Source: Bacillus sp. Cs-700 (GTDB lineage: Bacteria; Bacillota; Bacilli; Bacillales; Guptibacillaceae). From it: DNA of 64,000 bases. Position 1 is the stretch's first letter. Every line of letters starts with the position of its first letter. The position numbers were made by a program, and so were the translations under genes. Of the stretch, positions 46,156 to 55,402 are shown one piece after another. The stretch covers positions 3,458,001-3,522,000 of the forward strand of contig NZ_CP041063.1 of assembly GCF_011082085.1 (NCBI RefSeq), in the 5' to 3' direction. Under the pieces are notes generated by a model. It had not been told where the DNA came from and made no database searches. It worked only from the letters and a program-made list of their open reading frames with translations.

Positions 46156-46848
46156 ATGGAACGTAAGTCAAATGAAGCTGAAATTGCGAGTTATGTCGGC
46201 AAACTGTTAAGAGATAACTTTGGGAAAGGCCCATCATCGGTTTACGTATCGATACAGGAACCGTATATGACAATCTATTTTCGCGATTTTCTTGCACCGA
46301 TGGAACGAGTACTAGTGGACCAGAAAGAAGATATGCGTGTTGAAGAAACGCGTGATTTGCTGATTCAAGGCTTGTTACCTGAAATTAAAGCATCCATTCG
46401 AGTGATGACAGGTATTGAAATTCAGTCATTTTATCATGATTGGTCTCTTCAGAATCGCTCAGGAGTTATTGTTGGTGTCATGAATAACATCAATGAAATG
46501 GAAGGTAAAGCACTTCCTGAATATGATAAAAAAGAACGCGTTCATGAGGAAATTATTCGAGTCAGTATGCTTGCGGAAAAAGCACCAGAGAAAGTAGACT
46601 CCTGCATGCTAAATGACCGAACGCTCGTCGTGCTTCGGGATGGTATTCTCGTTCGCATAGAGAAAGAGTTAATTCGGGATGGTTTTGAAGAACAATTAAA
46701 ATTATCGAAAAGACGACTTGAGAAAAGCTTGCTTCATGATCAACAATTTGAATCGATCCTTTCTACAAAAGTAGAAGATATCTTTGTAGACTGGGATTTT
46801 AATCTAGATAAAAGCTATATTACATTAATCCTTAAACCAAAGAGATAA
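46156..46848 (+). CDS. DUF2294 family protein with two related halves
   Basis: A 230-residue soluble protein. The N-terminal half carries the DUF2294 signature (GKGPSSVYVSIQEPYMTIYF, then DLLIQGLLPEIK and FYHDWSLQNRSGVIVGVM). The C-terminal half resembles the second half of longer DUF2294 proteins and ends VEDIFVDWDFNLDKSYITLIL. The biological role of the family is not established. A plausible -10 TATAAT is at 46097-46102. The ATG at 46156 follows AAGGGTGA. A terminator follows the gene. Confidence 0.8.
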   Translation: MERKSNEAEIASYVGKLLRDNFGKGPSSVYVSIQEPYMTIYFRDFLAPMERVLVDQKEDMRVEETRDLLIQGLLPEIKASIRVMTGIEIQSFYHDWSLQNRSGVIVGVMNNINEMEGKALPEYDKKERVHEEIIRVSMLAEKAPEKVDSCMLNDRTLVVLRDGILVRIEKELIRDGFEEQLKLSKRRLEKSLLHDQQFESILSTKVEDIFVDWDFNLDKSYITLILKPKR

Positions 46849-46884
46849 TAGGTGGAAATAAACTGGGCGATAGAACCAGTTATA

Positions 46885-46925
46885 AGCCAAAAAGAACCAG
46901 ACTTCTGGTTCTTTTTGGCTTTTTT
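46885..46925 (+). terminator. Hairpin terminator
   Basis: AGCCAAAAAGAACCAG pairs with CTGGTTCTTTTTGGCT, followed by T. Confidence 0.85.
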
Positions 46926-46994
46926 ATATTTTCTTATCCTTCCAATGCAGCAGAAAACAAACTATGAATATAGAATCAGACAAGGAGGAAGATA

Positions 46995-47180
46995 ATGAAA
47001 TACCTAATCGATCATTCAAAACGCATTATTCATCGCACACCATTTGCTGGTGATCAATGTGAATTTCATAAGACACCTATTACAAAGAGAGAGGGCACGC
47101 ACGATCATCTCTATCTTCAAAAGCTGATTGATAAAGAGTTATATGAAGTGTGTTGTTATTGCAAAGGAAGTATTCAATAA
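46995..47180 (+). CDS. Small Cys/His-containing hypothetical protein
   Basis: A 61-residue protein with an excellent ribosome binding site (AAGGAGG, 6 to 8 bases before the ATG). It contains a QCEFHKTP segment and a C-terminal VCCYCKGS, so a Cys/His metal site is possible. No family recognised, although similar small proteins are widespread in bacilli. Upstream of the Nudix-PP2C gene by about 75 bases. Confidence 0.65.
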   Translation: MKYLIDHSKRIIHRTPFAGDQCEFHKTPITKREGTHDHLYLQKLIDKELYEVCCYCKGSIQ

Positions 47181-47255
47181 CCCCCTTTAAAAAGAAGGAA
47201 GTCCTCACTATCGTTGCGAATGTCTTAATGATGTTAGGCGGATAGGAGGTACATG

Positions 47256-48455
47256 ATGGACCGAAACAGAGCGGGCGTGATCATTATTCAAAATGATCAA
47301 ATCGCTTTAATAGAGCGAAATCGAAATGATGAAACGTATTATGTTATTCCCGGTGGTGGAATGGAAGAAAGTGAAAAACCCCAACACGCTGCCAAAAGAG
47401 AAGCCCTTGAAGAACTAGGAGTAGACGTACGTGTAGAAGCGTTATATACTTCTTTTCAATTTAATGGAGAACATTTTTACTACACGGCAGAAATCATCAG
47501 TGGTGAATTTGGAAACGGAACCGGTAGCGAGTATCGGTCTTCTTCTCATAAACGAGGCACGTATAAAGCGGTTTGGGTACCAGTTTCTGAACTAAACGGA
47601 TTACGTATCTACCCTGAGGAAGTGATCGAAATGGTTTTAGACGATCAGGATAAACTTGCTGAAGAGAAGAGCCTAAGCTGGGTAGGGAGCATGTATCCTT
47701 ATTTGGATGAACCAACTTGTACTCAGGTAGGTAACGTCACGATCGGACGTTTCGGAGGAAACTCTTCCGTAGGACAGACTAAGAATGAGGACGGCTGTCT
47801 CGTCTGGACTGGAGTAGATTGGGAATTTGCAGTCCTATTAGATGCCCATAAAACGGCGAGTAGTGCAGCGCTTATTTTAGATGAAGTTGAGCGATATCAC
47901 TCGATGTTTACGAACATTCTTAAAAAAAAGACGCAAGAAGCAGTGAGTGAATTGCGCGAAGCTGTAGTTGGCCTTTTTCAAAACGCAACATTTAAACAAA
48001 AGTGCCGGGAAGTAGAAGGGGAAACGGCCTGTTTAATTGTCGTTCGAAAAGATAAGTATCTATGGTGGTTCTCTGTTGGTGATTGTTTATTGCTTTTGAA
48101 TCATCCGGAGCTAGAAACGCTTGGAGAGTCGGTGCAAAATCATCGAAGTTTCTACGAGTGGATCGGGGAAGTGAACACATTTGATACGATTGTCCCATGC
48201 TACAGCACAGGCACCAAAGAATTAAGAAAAGGTGATAACCTCATCTTCTTAACGACGGATGGATTACTTGAGTGTCCTCAGACTAATTTTCATTTCCCAG
48301 ATCAAATCGTGGCACGAATGAAAGGGAAGTCTGTTAAAGAAGATGTCCAACAGTTATTGAAAGAAGTAGAGGGCAAGGGTGTAAGAGATAGCACAACCAT
48401 AGTGGCATGGAAGATTAACATAGTAGAAGATGGCGTAATGCCGAGTGACTTATAA
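47256..48455 (+). CDS. Fusion protein: N-terminal Nudix hydrolase and C-terminal PP2C-like phosphatase
   Basis: A 399-residue single frame. Residues about 1-135 form a complete Nudix domain (IPGGGMEESEKPQHAAKREALEELGV). Residues about 140-399 form a PP2C-like Ser/Thr phosphatase with all four expected Asp-containing motifs: TKNEDG, LLDAH, TTDGLLE and RDSTT. The junction sequence LSWVGSMYPYLDEP looks like the start of a normally separate bacillary PP2C-like protein. GGAGG lies 6 bases before the ATG at 47256. The function of either domain is unknown; the fusion suggests a link between nucleotide hydrolysis and dephosphorylation. Confidence 0.85.
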   Translation: MDRNRAGVIIIQNDQIALIERNRNDETYYVIPGGGMEESEKPQHAAKREALEELGVDVRVEALYTSFQFNGEHFYYTAEIISGEFGNGTGSEYRSSSHKRGTYKAVWVPVSELNGLRIYPEEVIEMVLDDQDKLAEEKSLSWVGSMYPYLDEPTCTQVGNVTIGRFGGNSSVGQTKNEDGCLVWTGVDWEFAVLLDAHKTASSAALILDEVERYHSMFTNILKKKTQEAVSELREAVVGLFQNATFKQKCREVEGETACLIVVRKDKYLWWFSVGDCLLLLNHPELETLGESVQNHRSFYEWIGEVNTFDTIVPCYSTGTKELRKGDNLIFLTTDGLLECPQTNFHFPDQIVARMKGKSVKEDVQQLLKEVEGKGVRDSTTIVAWKINIVEDGVMPSDL

Positions 48456-48456
48456 T

Positions 48457-48492
48457 AAAAGAAGACGTCGCATGTGTGCGACGTCTTCTTTT
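48457..48492. terminator. Bidirectional hairpin terminator
   Basis: AAAAGAAGACGTCGCA pairs with TGCGACGTCTTCTTTT between convergent genes. Confidence 0.9.
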
Positions 48493-49684
48493 AGAATGAA
48501 CTGATGATTTGAATGAGATACCCGCCGATGATGCCTATACCAACGATCATCCAGGCTGGGAACTTCCATATTGAGAGGAGAGCGAATAAAATCGCGGCAA
48601 GGGCAAAATCTTCTCCTGAATTAATTGCGCTTTTAATAACAGGGTCATAAAAGGCCGCTAATAAAATACCTACCACACTAGCGTTCACGCCAATTAAAAC
48701 TTTTTGAAATGAAGCCTGCTTACGTAATTCATTTAGAAATGGAAGGGCAGCTGTAATCAGTAGAAAGGACGGTAAGAATATCGCTATGGTGACGACAATT
48801 GCTCCCGTAATGCCTCCTAGCATCGTACCGAGATAGCTTGCGAACGTAAACAGTGGACCTGGAACTGCTTGGGCCATTCCATAACCTGCAAGAAATTGAT
48901 CGCTTGAGAGAAGACCCTGGGGAACGATTTCTCGTTCAATCATCGGAAGGACGACATGTCCTCCTCCGAATACAAGCGCACCTACTCGAAAGAACGTGTC
49001 AAATAAATTGATAACCGCATGATCTGTTAAACGGTTAAGAATTGGTAGAACGATTAAGAGCGTACCTAACAGGGCTAGCGAGCTAACACCAACTTTTTTT
49101 GATATAGAAACGGGAAAGGGTTTTACGGTTGTTTCTGTTTTGTCGTTAAAAAAACGTAATCCTAGTAGTCCAGCTCCTCCGATAACAAGAAGCTGCATCC
49201 ATGCAGACGGAAAGAGTAGCATAATGAGGGCTGCGACTAAGGCGATTGCAATCCTTGTTCGATCTGGTGTTAATTTCTTACCTAATCCAATAATGGCATG
49301 AAGCACGACTGCTGCCGCAACAATTTTTAAGCTATGAATGAATGTCCCATCACCAAGCGAAAAGGTTTGATAAAGCAGGGCAAAGATGACAAGAATGATG
49401 ATAGAAGGTACTGTGAAGCCAAACCATGATAGAAAGCCACCAAACATCCCACCCCGCATCATACCTATTGCTATTCCAACTTGACTGCTAGCAGGTCCGG
49501 GCAAAAATTGACATAGTGCAATGATGTCAGCATACATTTTGTCATCAAGCCATTTCCTTCGATCAACATATTCATCCTTAAAATAAGCAAGATGCGCAAC
49601 AGGACCTCCAAATGAGGTTAAACCAAGTCGAGTTGATACGAGAAGAATTTCAATAAAGGTTTTGAAAGAGTGTTTACCAGGCAT
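48491..49684 (-). CDS. chrA: Chromate transporter, ChrA family (long, two-CHR form)
   Basis: A 397-residue membrane protein of the CHR superfamily. It has two homologous halves, each starting with a T-S-F/L-G-G-type motif: LGLTSFGGPVAHLAYFKDEYV and FRVGALVFGGGHVVLPMIEREIV. CQFLPGPASSQVGIAIGM and GYGMAQAVPGPLFTFASYLG are the paired family signatures. It exports chromate, probably driven by the proton gradient or by sulfate exchange. It lies 12 bases downstream of a PadR regulator gene, an arrangement seen for chromate-inducible chrA. Confidence 0.92.
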   Translation of the reverse strand: MPGKHSFKTFIEILLVSTRLGLTSFGGPVAHLAYFKDEYVDRRKWLDDKMYADIIALCQFLPGPASSQVGIAIGMMRGGMFGGFLSWFGFTVPSIIILVIFALLYQTFSLGDGTFIHSLKIVAAAVVLHAIIGLGKKLTPDRTRIAIALVAALIMLLFPSAWMQLLVIGGAGLLGLRFFNDKTETTVKPFPVSISKKVGVSSLALLGTLLIVLPILNRLTDHAVINLFDTFFRVGALVFGGGHVVLPMIEREIVPQGLLSSDQFLAGYGMAQAVPGPLFTFASYLGTMLGGITGAIVVTIAIFLPSFLLITAALPFLNELRKQASFQKVLIGVNASVVGILLAAFYDPVIKSAINSGEDFALAAILFALLSIWKFPAWMIVGIGIIGGYLIQIISSF

Positions 49685-49696
49685 ATTGACCCTCCA

Positions 49697-50005
49697 TTAG
49701 TCTTTGATTTCTTTAAATAGTTCGTACGCTTTAGATTGAGCTTCTAACAATATTCGATCGCCTTTTTCTGTGGTACGGTAATATTTTCGTATCTTTCCAT
49801 TTACGTTGTTTTCTTCTTTTGAAAGTAAACCATCATTCTCCATATTGTGAAGGATGGGATATAAGGTACCTGAGCTCATTTCATATCCGTGTTCACGAAG
49901 TTCTTCTAGCATCCATGAGCCGTAGATCGCTTCTTCTTTAGCATGGTGAAGAATATGAATTTGAATAAAGCCTAGAAAAAGTTTCCTTAGTATTTTATTA
50001 TCCAA
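49697..50005 (-). CDS. PadR family transcriptional regulator
   Basis: A 102-residue winged-helix protein with the PadR core: ILHHAKEEAIYGSWMLEELREHGYEMSSGTLYPILHNMENDGLL and a C-terminal helix. It is cotranscribed with chrA and probably represses it until chromate or another signal is present. Repeated TTCGATAT sites upstream are candidate operators. GAGGTGGTAGC precedes the ATG. Confidence 0.9.
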   Translation of the reverse strand: MDNKILRKLFLGFIQIHILHHAKEEAIYGSWMLEELREHGYEMSSGTLYPILHNMENDGLLSKEENNVNGKIRKYYRTTEKGDRILLEAQSKAYELFKEIKD

Positions 50006-50030
50006 TTGCTACCACCTCTTATTATTTGAT

Positions 50031-50051
50031 TTCGATATCGGTTTTCGATAT
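50031..50051 (-). promoter_or_regulatory. Candidate operator of the padR-chrA operon
   Basis: Two copies of TTCGATAT (50031-50038 and 50044-50051) spaced 13 bases apart, with an additional CGATATCG palindrome at the first copy, lie 26 bases upstream of the PadR start. No typical PadR ATGT/ACAT box was found. Confidence 0.35.
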
Positions 50052-50314
50052 TGCTATTAAACATATTTTAACGGGGAAATGATTGAGTCACAAGGGGATG
50101 GGAGCATTTTTTACAAATCCTTAACATGATCGAAGTTTTACCTTTAGTGACTCAATCAACTGTTAAGTGAACAAGTTCATAAGCTTAATTTCTTTTAATA
50201 GTGCTTTAGTTATAGTAAGATATTGACTGTTGTTTAAAACGTATTTGAACGGTAAACCCTAAGTGGAATCAAGATTTAGGGCACAACTTGTTAAGGAGAA
50301 AAGGAGGGGAATCG

Positions 50315-51790
50315 ATGGAGGAAAAGGAAACGTATGAATTCCTAGCTGATGATCCCAATTTTAATGTTAAACCCGTTATGATCTCGCTTATCATCGGAGC
50401 TTTTTTTGCTATCTTAAATGAAACACTATTAAATATTGCATTAACAACATTAATGGAGAAGTTTAGCGTAACACCTGCCACTGTCCAATGGATGGCAACT
50501 GGCTTCTTGCTGGTAATGGGAATTTTAACACCGGTTTCCGCACTTCTGCTACAGTCCTATACGACAAGACAGATGTTTCTTGGCACAATGACAATTTTTA
50601 CATTCGGAACCGTTATATGTGCAATCGCGCCGACTTTCGCTATACTTTTAACCGGAAGACTGTTACAAGCAGTAGGGACAGGATTATTAATTCCAATCGT
50701 TTTTAACACATTTTTACTCATTTTCCCTCCAGAACGCAGGGGAAGTGTGATGGGGACGATCGGTCTCGTGATTATGTTTGCCCCGGCCATTGGCCCAACC
50801 CTTTCAGGCGTAATCGTGGACAACCTTGGTTGGAGATATCTGTTTATTACCGTTATTCCTTTCGCACTGTTTTCCATAGGATTTGGCTACAAGTTCCTTC
50901 GCAATGTTGGTGAGGTAACGAAGCCTAAAGTTGATATTCTTTCGATACTCTTCTCAACATTAGGATTTGGAGGCGTTGTACTTGGATTTAGTTTTGCGGG
51001 TGAGGGTGAAGTTGGCTATTTAGCTCCGCAAGTCTTTTTACCTCTTGTGATCGGGGTTGTTTCCCTGATTATCTTTGTACTTCGTCAGTTGAAATTAAAA
51101 GAACCAATGCTTGATGTACGAGTGTTTAAATACCCGATGTTTACAGTTGCCGTCTTGCTCTTTATTATCATTATAATGGCGATGTTCTCATCTGAAATTA
51201 TTTTACCGATGTACATGCAGGGTCCGCTTGGATTATCGCCACAAACGGCTGGATTGATTCTACTGCCTGGTGCGCTGTTAAATGGCTTAATGTCACCAGT
51301 AATGGGGAAGTTATTCGATAAGTTTGGACCAAGGAAATTAATAATTCCTGCTGCTCTTGTATTGACCGGTGTTATGTTCGTGTTCAGTACAGTGAAGGTT
51401 GATACATCCATTGTGTTAATTGCTTCCACTTATATTTTGCTCATGCTTTCGATTTCAGCAATCATGATGCCAGCTCAAACAAATGGACTAAATGGACTTC
51501 CCAAAAACCTTTATCCACACGGAACGGCTATCATGAATACGCTGCAACCTGTTTCAGGAGCCATCGGCGTCTCTGTTTTCATTAGCATCATGACAACACG
51601 TCAACAGACTTATCTCGATAATGCTGCTAACCCAGCAGACCCTTCAACAATTAGTCAATCCCTCGTGTCGGGAGTGGAACTTGTCTATCTTGTTGCATTT
51701 GGTTTTGCTGCAGCTGGCTTTCTTATTTCATTATTTATACGAAAAGCAATGCCTGAGGATCGAGCAGGTCAAACTGAATCAAGCGGTTAA
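50315..51790 (+). CDS. 14-TM multidrug efflux MFS transporter (EmrB/QacA, LmrB-like)
   Basis: A 491-residue DHA2-family drug:proton antiporter with about 14 helices. The antiporter motif C region is seen as GPTLSGVIVDNLGWRYLF, and FNTFLLIFPPERRGSVMGTIGLV is typical of the Bacillus LmrB/MdtP group. The ATG at 50315 has AAAGGAGGGG upstream; the upstream in-frame TTG is less likely. Export of drugs or toxic compounds is inferred. The divergent PadR-chrA unit is unlikely to be functionally linked. Confidence 0.88.
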   Translation: MEEKETYEFLADDPNFNVKPVMISLIIGAFFAILNETLLNIALTTLMEKFSVTPATVQWMATGFLLVMGILTPVSALLLQSYTTRQMFLGTMTIFTFGTVICAIAPTFAILLTGRLLQAVGTGLLIPIVFNTFLLIFPPERRGSVMGTIGLVIMFAPAIGPTLSGVIVDNLGWRYLFITVIPFALFSIGFGYKFLRNVGEVTKPKVDILSILFSTLGFGGVVLGFSFAGEGEVGYLAPQVFLPLVIGVVSLIIFVLRQLKLKEPMLDVRVFKYPMFTVAVLLFIIIIMAMFSSEIILPMYMQGPLGLSPQTAGLILLPGALLNGLMSPVMGKLFDKFGPRKLIIPAALVLTGVMFVFSTVKVDTSIVLIASTYILLMLSISAIMMPAQTNGLNGLPKNLYPHGTAIMNTLQPVSGAIGVSVFISIMTTRQQTYLDNAANPADPSTISQSLVSGVELVYLVAFGFAAAGFLISLFIRKAMPEDRAGQTESSG

Positions 51791-52221
51791 TGACTAACGA
51801 AAAAAGCGTCTCACAGCGAGGCGCATTTTTTTTTGTCACAATTTCGTAAATGAAATCATGACTTTATGCTTTTATAAAAAGATGATAAATGTAATATACT
51901 TGAAACGATTGGAACAGAAACTGGGAATAAACCAATCATAAAGAAACAAATGGTAGTACCTTTCTAATTAATGTTATTTTTTTACCGATATTTCACTGCT
52001 CTTTAACAGAAGAGTTACGAATCAGTTGAGTACGTTACTGCAGTATTAAAAGAACGTTTTCATTGAAGGGAAATGACCTGCAAGCAATTTTAATGGAATT
52101 TGACATTAAATTTTTTAGGGAGTATTATACTCAAGTATTAGGATTTAAAAAAAATTAACATTTTTACATTTAAAATATATTTAATACATTATGTAATTCT
52201 ACAAGGAGGTCTACAACTGGC
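51791..52221. other. Intergenic region upstream of ltaS
   Basis: About 430 bases, AT-rich. It holds an imperfect terminator after the MFS gene (about 51800-51836), a GATTGG...CCAATC dyad (51907-51937) of unknown meaning, the ltaS promoter (52100-52128), and a leader of about 85 bases before the ribosome binding site. No small gene was found. Confidence 0.6.
52100..52128 (+). promoter_or_regulatory. Strong sigma-A promoter of ltaS
   Basis: TTGACA (52100-52105), a 17-base spacer and TATTAT (52123-52128), followed by about 87 bases before the start codon. Confidence 0.85.
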
Positions 52222-54180
52222 ATGCGAAATAAATTAAGCAGTCAGATTAATAAGCCATGGGCGTTGTTCTTTGGTGTCATTCTATTATTCTGGTTAAAAA
52301 CGTATGCTGTCTATCAAACTGAATTTGATCTTGGAATTCAAAATGGTATGCAGTCGTTTCTATTAGTCTTAAACCCGATTAGTTCTTTGTTGCTATTCTT
52401 TGGGTTTGCCCTATTCTTCAAAGGCCGTAAACGAGCATGGGCGATTTTAATTATTGATTTTGTCCTATCCTTTATTCTTTATGCAAATGTCGTGTACTAC
52501 CGATTCTTTAATGACTTTATTACACTTCCAACAGTCATGCACACAAATGATGCTGGAGAGCTGAAAGACAGTGCCTTTGCGTTAATGCAGTTCTCTGATG
52601 CGTTTTATTTCATTGATACGTTGCTTATTCTTGGATTAATCTTATTTAAAGTTATCAAGCCACAAGTTGCGATGAAGAAGAAGAAAATTGCACTTGTATT
52701 TGCCTCAGCAGCTGTATTCTTTACAGTGAACCTCGGACTTGCTGAAGCTGATCGTCCAGAGCTTTTAACGCGTGCTTTTGATCGCACGTACCTTGTGAAA
52801 TACCTTGGTCAGTTCAACTATCAAATTTTTGACGTTGTTACAACCGTTAAGTCTAGCTCTCAAAGCGCGTTTGCAAGCAGTGATGATTTAACAGATGTTC
52901 GAAACTTTGTTGAAGCAAATCGAACAGAGCCTAATCCCGAGTACTTCGGTAAGGCTGAGGGAATGAACGTCATTTATATTTCCCTTGAATCGTTGCAAAG
53001 CTTTGTGATTGGAAAAGAAATTGATGGTCAAGAAGTAACGCCGTTCTTAAACAGTCTTGTTGAAGATCAAAACACATTCTATTTTGATAATATTTTCCAC
53101 CAAGTTGGACAGGGGAAAACATCTGACGCGGAGTTTATGATGGCAAACTCTCTCTATCCACTACCGAGTGGGTCAGTAGCGATGGAAAAAGCGCGTAACA
53201 CGTATCAAGCGCAGCCAGCTATTCTGGAGCAAAAAGGCTACACAACGTCATCCCTACACGGTAATGGTAAAACATTCTGGAACCGTGATGAGATGTATAA
53301 GTCATTTGGTATTCAGAAATTCTTTGATTCAAGCTATTACGATATGAACGAAGAAGATGTTCATAACTATGGTCTAAAAGATAAGCCATTCTTTGAACAA
53401 TCTATGCCATATCTTGAAAGTCTCGAACAACCGTTTCACGCGAAAATGTTAACATTATCGAACCATTTTCCGTTTACAATGGATGAAGGGGACGTCGATT
53501 TCCCAACACCTGAAACGAATGATTCAGTTGTCAATGGTTACTTCCAGACAGCGAAGTATATGGATGAATCCATTGAACAATTCTTTAACGATTTGAAAGA
53601 ATCAGGACTTTATGACAACACCGTGATTGTTATGTATGGGGATCATTATGGTATTTCGAATAACCATAATAAAGCGATGTCTGAAGTGATGGGTGAGGAA
53701 GTAGGCCCATATGAAAATGCACAGCTACAGCGTGTGCCTCTGTTTATTACTGCACCTGGTGTAGAAGGTAAGCAGGTTCATGAATATGGTGGGCATATGG
53801 ACATCCGTGATACCGTTCTTCACCTACTAGGCGTTGAAACAGATGATTATATTTCGTTTGGATCTGATCTCCTTTCAGAAGATCATCGTGAAATCGTCCC
53901 ATTCCGTAATGGTGATTTCGTAACGCCAGAAGTAACGTCTATTAATGAGAAGTGTTATGCGAATCCATCAGGTGAAAAAGTAGATGCTGAACAATGTGAG
54001 CAGCCAGGACAGTTTGTCGAAGAGTCACTTGAACTCTCAGATAAAGTAGTCTACGGCGATTTACTGCGCTTCTATGAGCCTGAAGGTTTTACTCCTGTCG
54101 ATCGTAGTGATTACGATTATAATGTTGATCAAACAGAACCAGTGCAAGAAGATCCTGCGCAAGAAAAAGAACAGAAATAA
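52222..54180 (+). CDS. ltaS: Lipoteichoic acid synthase (LtaS family)
   Basis: A 652-residue protein with five N-terminal transmembrane helices and an extracellular sulfatase-like catalytic domain that polymerises glycerol phosphate from phosphatidylglycerol. The catalytic Thr300 is in GKTSDAE, the same number as in S. aureus LtaS; metal-site residues are Glu256 (ISLES) and Asp474-His475 (GDHYG). A signal-peptidase site is visible, AFA at 216-218 followed by Ser219. The C-terminus (about 600-652) is an acidic tail that ends in DPAQEKEQK. AAGGAGG lies 12 bases before the ATG, a longer spacing than normal. A terminator follows. Confidence 0.93.
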   Translation: MRNKLSSQINKPWALFFGVILLFWLKTYAVYQTEFDLGIQNGMQSFLLVLNPISSLLLFFGFALFFKGRKRAWAILIIDFVLSFILYANVVYYRFFNDFITLPTVMHTNDAGELKDSAFALMQFSDAFYFIDTLLILGLILFKVIKPQVAMKKKKIALVFASAAVFFTVNLGLAEADRPELLTRAFDRTYLVKYLGQFNYQIFDVVTTVKSSSQSAFASSDDLTDVRNFVEANRTEPNPEYFGKAEGMNVIYISLESLQSFVIGKEIDGQEVTPFLNSLVEDQNTFYFDNIFHQVGQGKTSDAEFMMANSLYPLPSGSVAMEKARNTYQAQPAILEQKGYTTSSLHGNGKTFWNRDEMYKSFGIQKFFDSSYYDMNEEDVHNYGLKDKPFFEQSMPYLESLEQPFHAKMLTLSNHFPFTMDEGDVDFPTPETNDSVVNGYFQTAKYMDESIEQFFNDLKESGLYDNTVIVMYGDHYGISNNHNKAMSEVMGEEVGPYENAQLQRVPLFITAPGVEGKQVHEYGGHMDIRDTVLHLLGVETDDYISFGSDLLSEDHREIVPFRNGDFVTPEVTSINEKCYANPSGEKVDAEQCEQPGQFVEESLELSDKVVYGDLLRFYEPEGFTPVDRSDYDYNVDQTEPVQEDPAQEKEQK

Positions 54181-54183
54181 TGT

Positions 54184-54217
54184 GAAAGCATCCCGTTAAA
54201 ACGGGATGCTTCTTTTG
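54184..54217 (+). terminator. Terminator of ltaS
   Basis: AAGCATCCCGTT pairs with AACGGGATGCTT. Confidence 0.85.
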
Positions 54218-54336
54218 TGTGCTCAGATAATGTTCTCCTTCTAAAGGTGTAGAAGAAAATAAGCCATTAGCTACAGTAATTGAATGGTTAATTAGGTTAT
54301 AATTTCCACGAGGATGAAAAAGAGGGAGAGATGATT

Positions 54337-55158
54337 ATGAAACGACCGATTTGCATTACGTGTGGCACGCAATACTGTGATATGGAAGTGAATCCTGAAA
54401 CGTGCCCTATTTGTAAAGAAGAAAGACAGTATGTTAATCCAGATGGACAGGAATGGACAACGCTTATCGACATGCAGAAACAGCAATTTCAAAATCAAAT
54501 TATTGAAGAAGAAAAAGGCTTATATAGCATCACAACAGCTCCGACTTTTGCAATTGGTCAAACAGCATATCTGGTCCAGAGTGATGAATTTAATGTGTTA
54601 TGGGATTGCATTTCTTATCTTGATGAAGCGACAATTCAAGCGGTTAAAGACCTCGGCGGCATTGATGCCATTGCTCTGTCACATCCACATTATTATTCTT
54701 CTCAGGTAGAATGGGCTGAAGCCTTTGATGTTCCAATCTATATTCATGAAGATGATGCCAAATGGGTGATGAGAGACAGTGAGAGGATTGAGTTTTGGAA
54801 TGGAGAGTCATTGGAACTTACCCATCACTTAACCATTCATCGTCTTGGTGGACACTTCCTTGGTGGCGCAGTGCTTCATGTGAAGGAAGCGAGTGGAGGG
54901 AAAGGGCTATTGCTAACGGGTGACATTATACAAGTTGTCGCTGATCAAGAATGGGTTAGTTTTATGTATAGCTATCCTAATTTAATTCCGTTACCTGCGA
55001 GCAAGGTGGAAGAAATGGCTCATAAGGTTAAGGCACTGAAGTTTGATCGTCTTTACAACGCCTTTCATCGCATCGTTGAATCTGACGCAGATGAGGCGGT
55101 TCAACGGTCGGCTACTCGATACCTTCAAGCTCTTGAAGGAGAGCTTTTTCATACGTAA
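54337..55158 (+). CDS. MBL-fold metallo-hydrolase with N-terminal zinc ribbon
   Basis: A 273-residue protein. The N-terminal about 30 residues contain two Cys pairs (CITCGTQYC and CPICKE), a zinc-ribbon-like module. A metallo-beta-lactamase domain follows, with HPHYYSS in place of the usual HxHxDH, GGHFLGGAVLH and LLTGDIIQVV. The active-site His/Asp set is therefore not standard, and the substrate is unknown. The ATG at 54337 is 8 bases after GAGGGAG; an ATG two codons earlier is also possible. Monocistronic. Confidence 0.85.
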   Translation: MKRPICITCGTQYCDMEVNPETCPICKEERQYVNPDGQEWTTLIDMQKQQFQNQIIEEEKGLYSITTAPTFAIGQTAYLVQSDEFNVLWDCISYLDEATIQAVKDLGGIDAIALSHPHYYSSQVEWAEAFDVPIYIHEDDAKWVMRDSERIEFWNGESLELTHHLTIHRLGGHFLGGAVLHVKEASGGKGLLLTGDIIQVVADQEWVSFMYSYPNLIPLPASKVEEMAHKVKALKFDRLYNAFHRIVESDADEAVQRSATRYLQALEGELFHT

Positions 55159-55193
55159 AAGCAAAACCTCCTTTAGAAGGAGGTTTTGCTTTT
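55157..55193 (+). terminator. Hairpin terminator
   Basis: AAAGCAAAACCTCCTT pairs with AAGGAGGTTTTGCTTT. Confidence 0.85.
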
Positions 55194-55402
55194 AGGAGCA
55201 AGGAAAAGGGAAAACTTTAGATAGAGCGAATATAGTTTAGAAGGGGAGTGGATGGAAAAATAAAACGGGTGTTGAATTGCTAGACAAAGGTTTGGAAATA
55301 AGGAGATGTGGAAAAACCATTACACATAGTGAAAAATAACAGAGGAAATGTCAGAAAAAAGGTGTTTAAGCATCGATTAGGTTTTGCGAAGGAGGAGTAG
55401 GG

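Noticed and set aside
50557-51429. Long minus-strand open frames inside the 14-TM transporter gene
   Set aside because: They are antisense shadows with Arg/Thr/Pro-rich, non-protein-like composition and no starts.
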